The translations under genes and the position numbers were made by a program. Below, one piece after another: positions 6,505 to 7,917 of a DNA stretch of 7,917 bases (position 1 is the first letter of the stretch; every line of letters begins with the position of its first letter). The notes below the pieces were generated by a model. That model did not search any database. It was not told the origin of the DNA and was given only the letters and a program-made list of their open reading frames with translations. Origin of the DNA: an uncultured Clostridia bacterium (GTDB lineage Bacteria > Bacillota > Clostridia > Christensenellales > Borkfalkiaceae); the NCBI GenBank assembly GCA_944338265.1, contig CALVLO010000070.1, forward strand, positions 1 through 7,917. Reading direction: 5' to 3'.

Positions 6505-6579
6505 CTATGGTGCAAGAAGCATAAACGATGTTCTTGCGACTGAAAGTTGATTTAGAAACAAATTGTTGAAATGATCCAT
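6505..6579 (-). other. Possible 24-codon reading frame with a strong SD, perhaps the relic start of a lost gene
   Basis: ATG 6579 is preceded by AAGGAG eight bases upstream, better than most SDs in this window. The frame (beginning MDHFNNLFLNQLSV) ends after 24 residues at a TAG and resembles nothing I know. It overlaps the end of the XRE fragment in another frame. It may be the surviving start of a gene that once followed the regulator and was removed by deletion, or chance. Confidence 0.25.
6512..6537. repeat. Inverted repeat / hairpin downstream of the XRE fragment
   Basis: Perfect 7-bp arms GCAAGAA and TTCTTGC (6512-6518 and 6531-6537) can be extended inward by three pairs (CAT/ATG) with one bulged G, leaving a 5-base loop. 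No T-run follows on either strand, so a standard intrinsic terminator is not supported. It could be the terminator relic of the truncated unit or a transcript-stabilising stem. Confidence 0.55.
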
Positions 6580-6689
6580 AAAAACAACTCCTTATCGCTG
6601 ACATTTAAGCGTTCCGCAAGTTCTACCTGCATCCAGCCTTTTGTTTTGCGTAATTCTGCTATCGTTTTACCAATGCTGTGTTCTGCCAT
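6552..6689 (-). pseudogene. Truncated XRE-family (Cro/CI-type) helix-turn-helix regulator
   Basis: The 45-residue frame begins MAEHSIGKTIAELRKTKGWM and continues QVELAERLNVSDK, an excellent match to the first two helices and turn of an HTH_3 domain. Family members would continue with a recognition helix like AVSKWE. Here the sequence becomes ELFLWIISTICF and stops, so the recognition helix and everything after it are missing. AGGGGA four to five bases before the ATG is a proper SD, so a peptide could still be made. It most likely is the remnant of a longer regulator cut by deletion. A functional short peptide, for instance a dominant-negative partner, is possible but unsupported. It lies on AT-rich DNA, 168 bases after the ATPase stop and about 340 bases before GH31. 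Confidence 0.7.
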
Positions 6690-6755
6690 AAAATCCCCTG
6701 TATTTGATGATATTATTGCAACAGACTCCTTTGAAAATGTAAACCTACTTATTTT

Positions 6756-6811
6756 CTACACGATTCGTAGAGTTGTAATCATAAAATATCACATACTCCA
6801 CGATTAGTAGA
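6756..6811. repeat. Two direct copies of a 16-bp operator-like element
   Basis: On the plus strand 6756-6771 and 6796-6811 read CTMCACGATTMGTAGA, identical at 14 of 16 positions and exactly 40 bases apart. The first copy contains the perfect 9-bp palindrome ACGATTCGT; the second differs by one base in it. They lie 67 bases upstream of the XRE fragment start. The spacing, dyad core and position suggest paired binding sites for a dimeric repressor, most simply the XRE regulator itself. The core is also somewhat like BlaI/CopY-type operators (GTAG/CTAC arms). The repeat is seen; the regulator is inferred. Confidence 0.6.
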
Positions 6812-6824
6812 TTTTCTTAAAACA

Positions 6825-6852
6825 TTTATAGTGGCAAAACTTGTTGCAACAA
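6825..6852 (-). promoter_or_regulatory. Candidate promoter and 12-bp palindrome upstream of the XRE fragment
   Basis: The perfect palindrome TTGTTGCAACAA (6841-6852) begins 6 bases past the ATPase stop. Its outer half (TTGTTG, 6847-6852) sits 16 bases before TATAAA (6825-6830), a plausible weak promoter with a start near 6818, just before the first operator-like repeat. An alternative -10 (TATGAT, 6778-6783) lies between the two repeats but has no good -35. Confidence 0.35.
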
Positions 6853-6857
6853 TTCTT

Positions 6858-7917
6858 TTACAAATCCAAACTATTTTGATCGAGCAAAAAGTTTATAAGT
6901 CCCATAGTTACAATGCCTTCCTCGTCGGTCTGGGGGCGGATATTGTCCTTTACAACGACGATTTTTTTGAAGGAATCGCCCACTTTTATAAGCGAGTGCT
7001 TCTCCTGCCGCAACTTTTCTTCCGTGGGCATTTCGTAAGCCGATTGGATATAGTACTTTTTCGCGCCTTTGCTCGCAACAAAGTCGATTTCAAGCTGTTT
7101 CAACTTGCGCTTGCCCTCAATCGTCTCTTTGCTCTCCACAACGCCGACATCGACCGAATAGCCGCGCACTTTCAGCTCATTAAAGATGACGTTCTCCATA
7201 ATATGGTTTTCTTCTACCTGTCTGAAATTGAGGCGGGCATTACGCAGTCCCACGTCTGTCATATAATATTTGAGCGGCGTTTCAAAGTACTTTTTGCCCT
7301 TTACGTCGTAGCGCTTCGCACCGTCGAAGAGGAAGGCGTCGGTGAGATAGCCAAGGTAATTTTTTGCTGTGACGTCGCTGATCGACTTACCCTTGATGCT
7401 TTTGAGCGTATCGGAAATTTTTTTGGGGTTGGTGAGCGAGCCGATGGCAGAACACAGAAAATCGACGATAGAATCCATCTCTTCGGGGTATTGCACATGA
7501 TTGCGTTCGACGATATCGGAGAGATAGACCTTTGACATGAGCGTTTTCAAGTATTCGATTTTCTGCTCCTCGGTATTGCGCTCAAAGAGGGCAGGCATAC
7601 CTCCATAGAGGTGGTATTCATCCCAAGCATCGTATTTGTCTCCCCCTTTTGCAGAATAAAACTCGCTGAATGACAGGGGATAGACTCTCACTTCGTCGCC
7701 TCTGCCGCGAAACTCGGTGAGAATGTCGCTCGACAAAAACTTTGAATTGCTGCCCGTAACATACACGTCGAGATTTTTCTTGTATAAGTAGCCGTTCAGA
7801 ACGGTTTCAAATGAACCGAGTTGCTGAACTTCGTCCAAAAGTAAGTAATACTTTCCGTCGTCGGTCAATTTGCTCTTGATATAGGCAGAAAACTTGTGCG
7901 GGTCAACTTTGCGCTTG
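6858..7917 (-). CDS. AAA-family ATPase with DUF4143 C-terminal domain (5' end outside the window)
   Basis: 352 residues are visible up to the TAA at 6858; the N-terminus with the Walker A motif is cut off by the window edge. The remaining AAA_14 part shows Walker B YYLLLDEVQQ (about 23-32, Asp28 Glu29), a sensor-like VTGSNS (53-58), an arginine pair in FRGRGDE (69-75), and the family hallmark YPLSFSEFY (79-87). From about 195 follows the DUF4143 domain, with a nuclease-like fold: HIMENVIFNEL (238-248), LEIDFV (275-280) and YYIQSAYEM (288-296). The usual catalytic lysine of PD-(D/E)xK nucleases is not evident in the last strand. These ATPases are common, often multi-copy, in gut bacteria and archaea; their cellular role is unclear. 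The gene is AT-richer than the rest of the window (24 of 60 G+C at 7741-7800), which suggests transfer. An internal TTG at 7868 is not the start because the frame continues upstream. Confidence 0.93.
   Translation of the reverse strand, partial: KRKVDPHKFSAYIKSKLTDDGKYYLLLDEVQQLGSFETVLNGYLYKKNLDVYVTGSNSKFLSSDILTEFRGRGDEVRVYPLSFSEFYSAKGGDKYDAWDEYHLYGGMPALFERNTEEQKIEYLKTLMSKVYLSDIVERNHVQYPEEMDSIVDFLCSAIGSLTNPKKISDTLKSIKGKSISDVTAKNYLGYLTDAFLFDGAKRYDVKGKKYFETPLKYYMTDVGLRNARLNFRQVEENHIMENVIFNELKVRGYSVDVGVVESKETIEGKRKLKQLEIDFVASKGAKKYYIQSAYEMPTEEKLRQEKHSLIKVGDSFKKIVVVKDNIRPQTDEEGIVTMGLINFLLDQNSLDL

Larger units (their letters stand above)
6348..6857. other. 510-bp stretch between the ATPase gene and GH31 without an intact gene
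   Basis: From right to left this stretch holds a 12-bp palindrome and candidate promoter just after the ATPase stop, two operator-like repeats, a truncated XRE reading frame with a good SD, a hairpin, and then the GH31 promoter and leader. Base composition changes from strongly AT-rich (right) to GC-rich near about 6450-6500. No tRNA, riboswitch or full-length gene is recognisable. No canonical intrinsic terminator with a T-run is visible. Confidence 0.7.

Noticed and set aside
6348..6515. 56-codon N-terminal extension of GH31
   Set aside because: It runs through the -35/-10 boxes and the leader and does not resemble a GH31 N-terminus or a signal peptide.
6505..6540. Intrinsic terminator
   Set aside because: The hairpin is real but no T-run follows on either strand.
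6571..6807. 78-codon plus-strand frame in the AT-rich gap
   Set aside because: It lies opposite the XRE fragment, whose minus-strand reading is a clear HTH; the plus frame has no SD or similarity.
6756..6811. CRISPR array
   Set aside because: Only two short repeat copies with a 24-base gap, no further units and no cas genes; an operator pair fits better.
6831..7535. 234-codon plus-strand frame opposite the ATPase gene
   Set aside because: Shadow of the DUF4143 gene, whose minus-strand protein has clear family motifs.

Overview
The window looks like the chromosome of a GC-rich Clostridia-type Gram-positive bacterium, probably a gut lineage. The evidence is a comEC-holA gene pair, a CdaA-type diadenylate cyclase, a DUF1015 protein of the clostridial type, G-rich Shine-Dalgarno (SD) sites and sigma-A-like promoters. 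I cannot place it at genus level. Every gene I can support lies on the minus strand, so transcription runs from high to low coordinates. The plus-strand open frames, some very long, are antisense shadows of GC-rich genes.

Reading in the direction of transcription: (1) 7917-6858 is the 3' part of an AAA ATPase/DUF4143 gene whose 5' end is outside the window. (2) 6857-6348 is a largely non-coding, partly AT-rich stretch. It holds a candidate promoter, two copies of a 16-bp operator-like repeat, a truncated XRE-type regulator, a hairpin and the GH31 promoter. (3) 6347-4380 is an intracellular glycoside hydrolase family 31 enzyme. (4) 4368-2359 is comEC, the DNA-uptake channel, with a shortened C-terminal domain that has lost its metal ligands. 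(5) 2362-1376 is holA, the DNA polymerase III delta subunit, overlapping comEC by 4 bp and carrying its own strong promoter almost on top of its start codon. (6) 1280-444 is cdaA with its own promoter. It is followed by a 35-residue membrane microprotein (447-340) and the start of a DUF1015 gene (343 to the edge), each joined to the gene before it by an ATGA stop/start overlap.

Two transcription units are therefore likely: GH31-comEC-holA (with an internal holA promoter) and cdaA-microprotein-DUF1015. The second is the most interesting. In the usual Firmicutes order cdaA is followed by cdaR (YbbR) and glmM. Here the cdaR position holds only a single membrane segment resembling the CdaR N-terminus, and DUF1015 stands where glmM would be expected. 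The region from about 6450 to the right edge is clearly AT-richer than the rest (a 60-base line counted at 6781-6840 has 16 G+C, against 39 of 60 at 1501-1560). It looks like accessory or acquired DNA.
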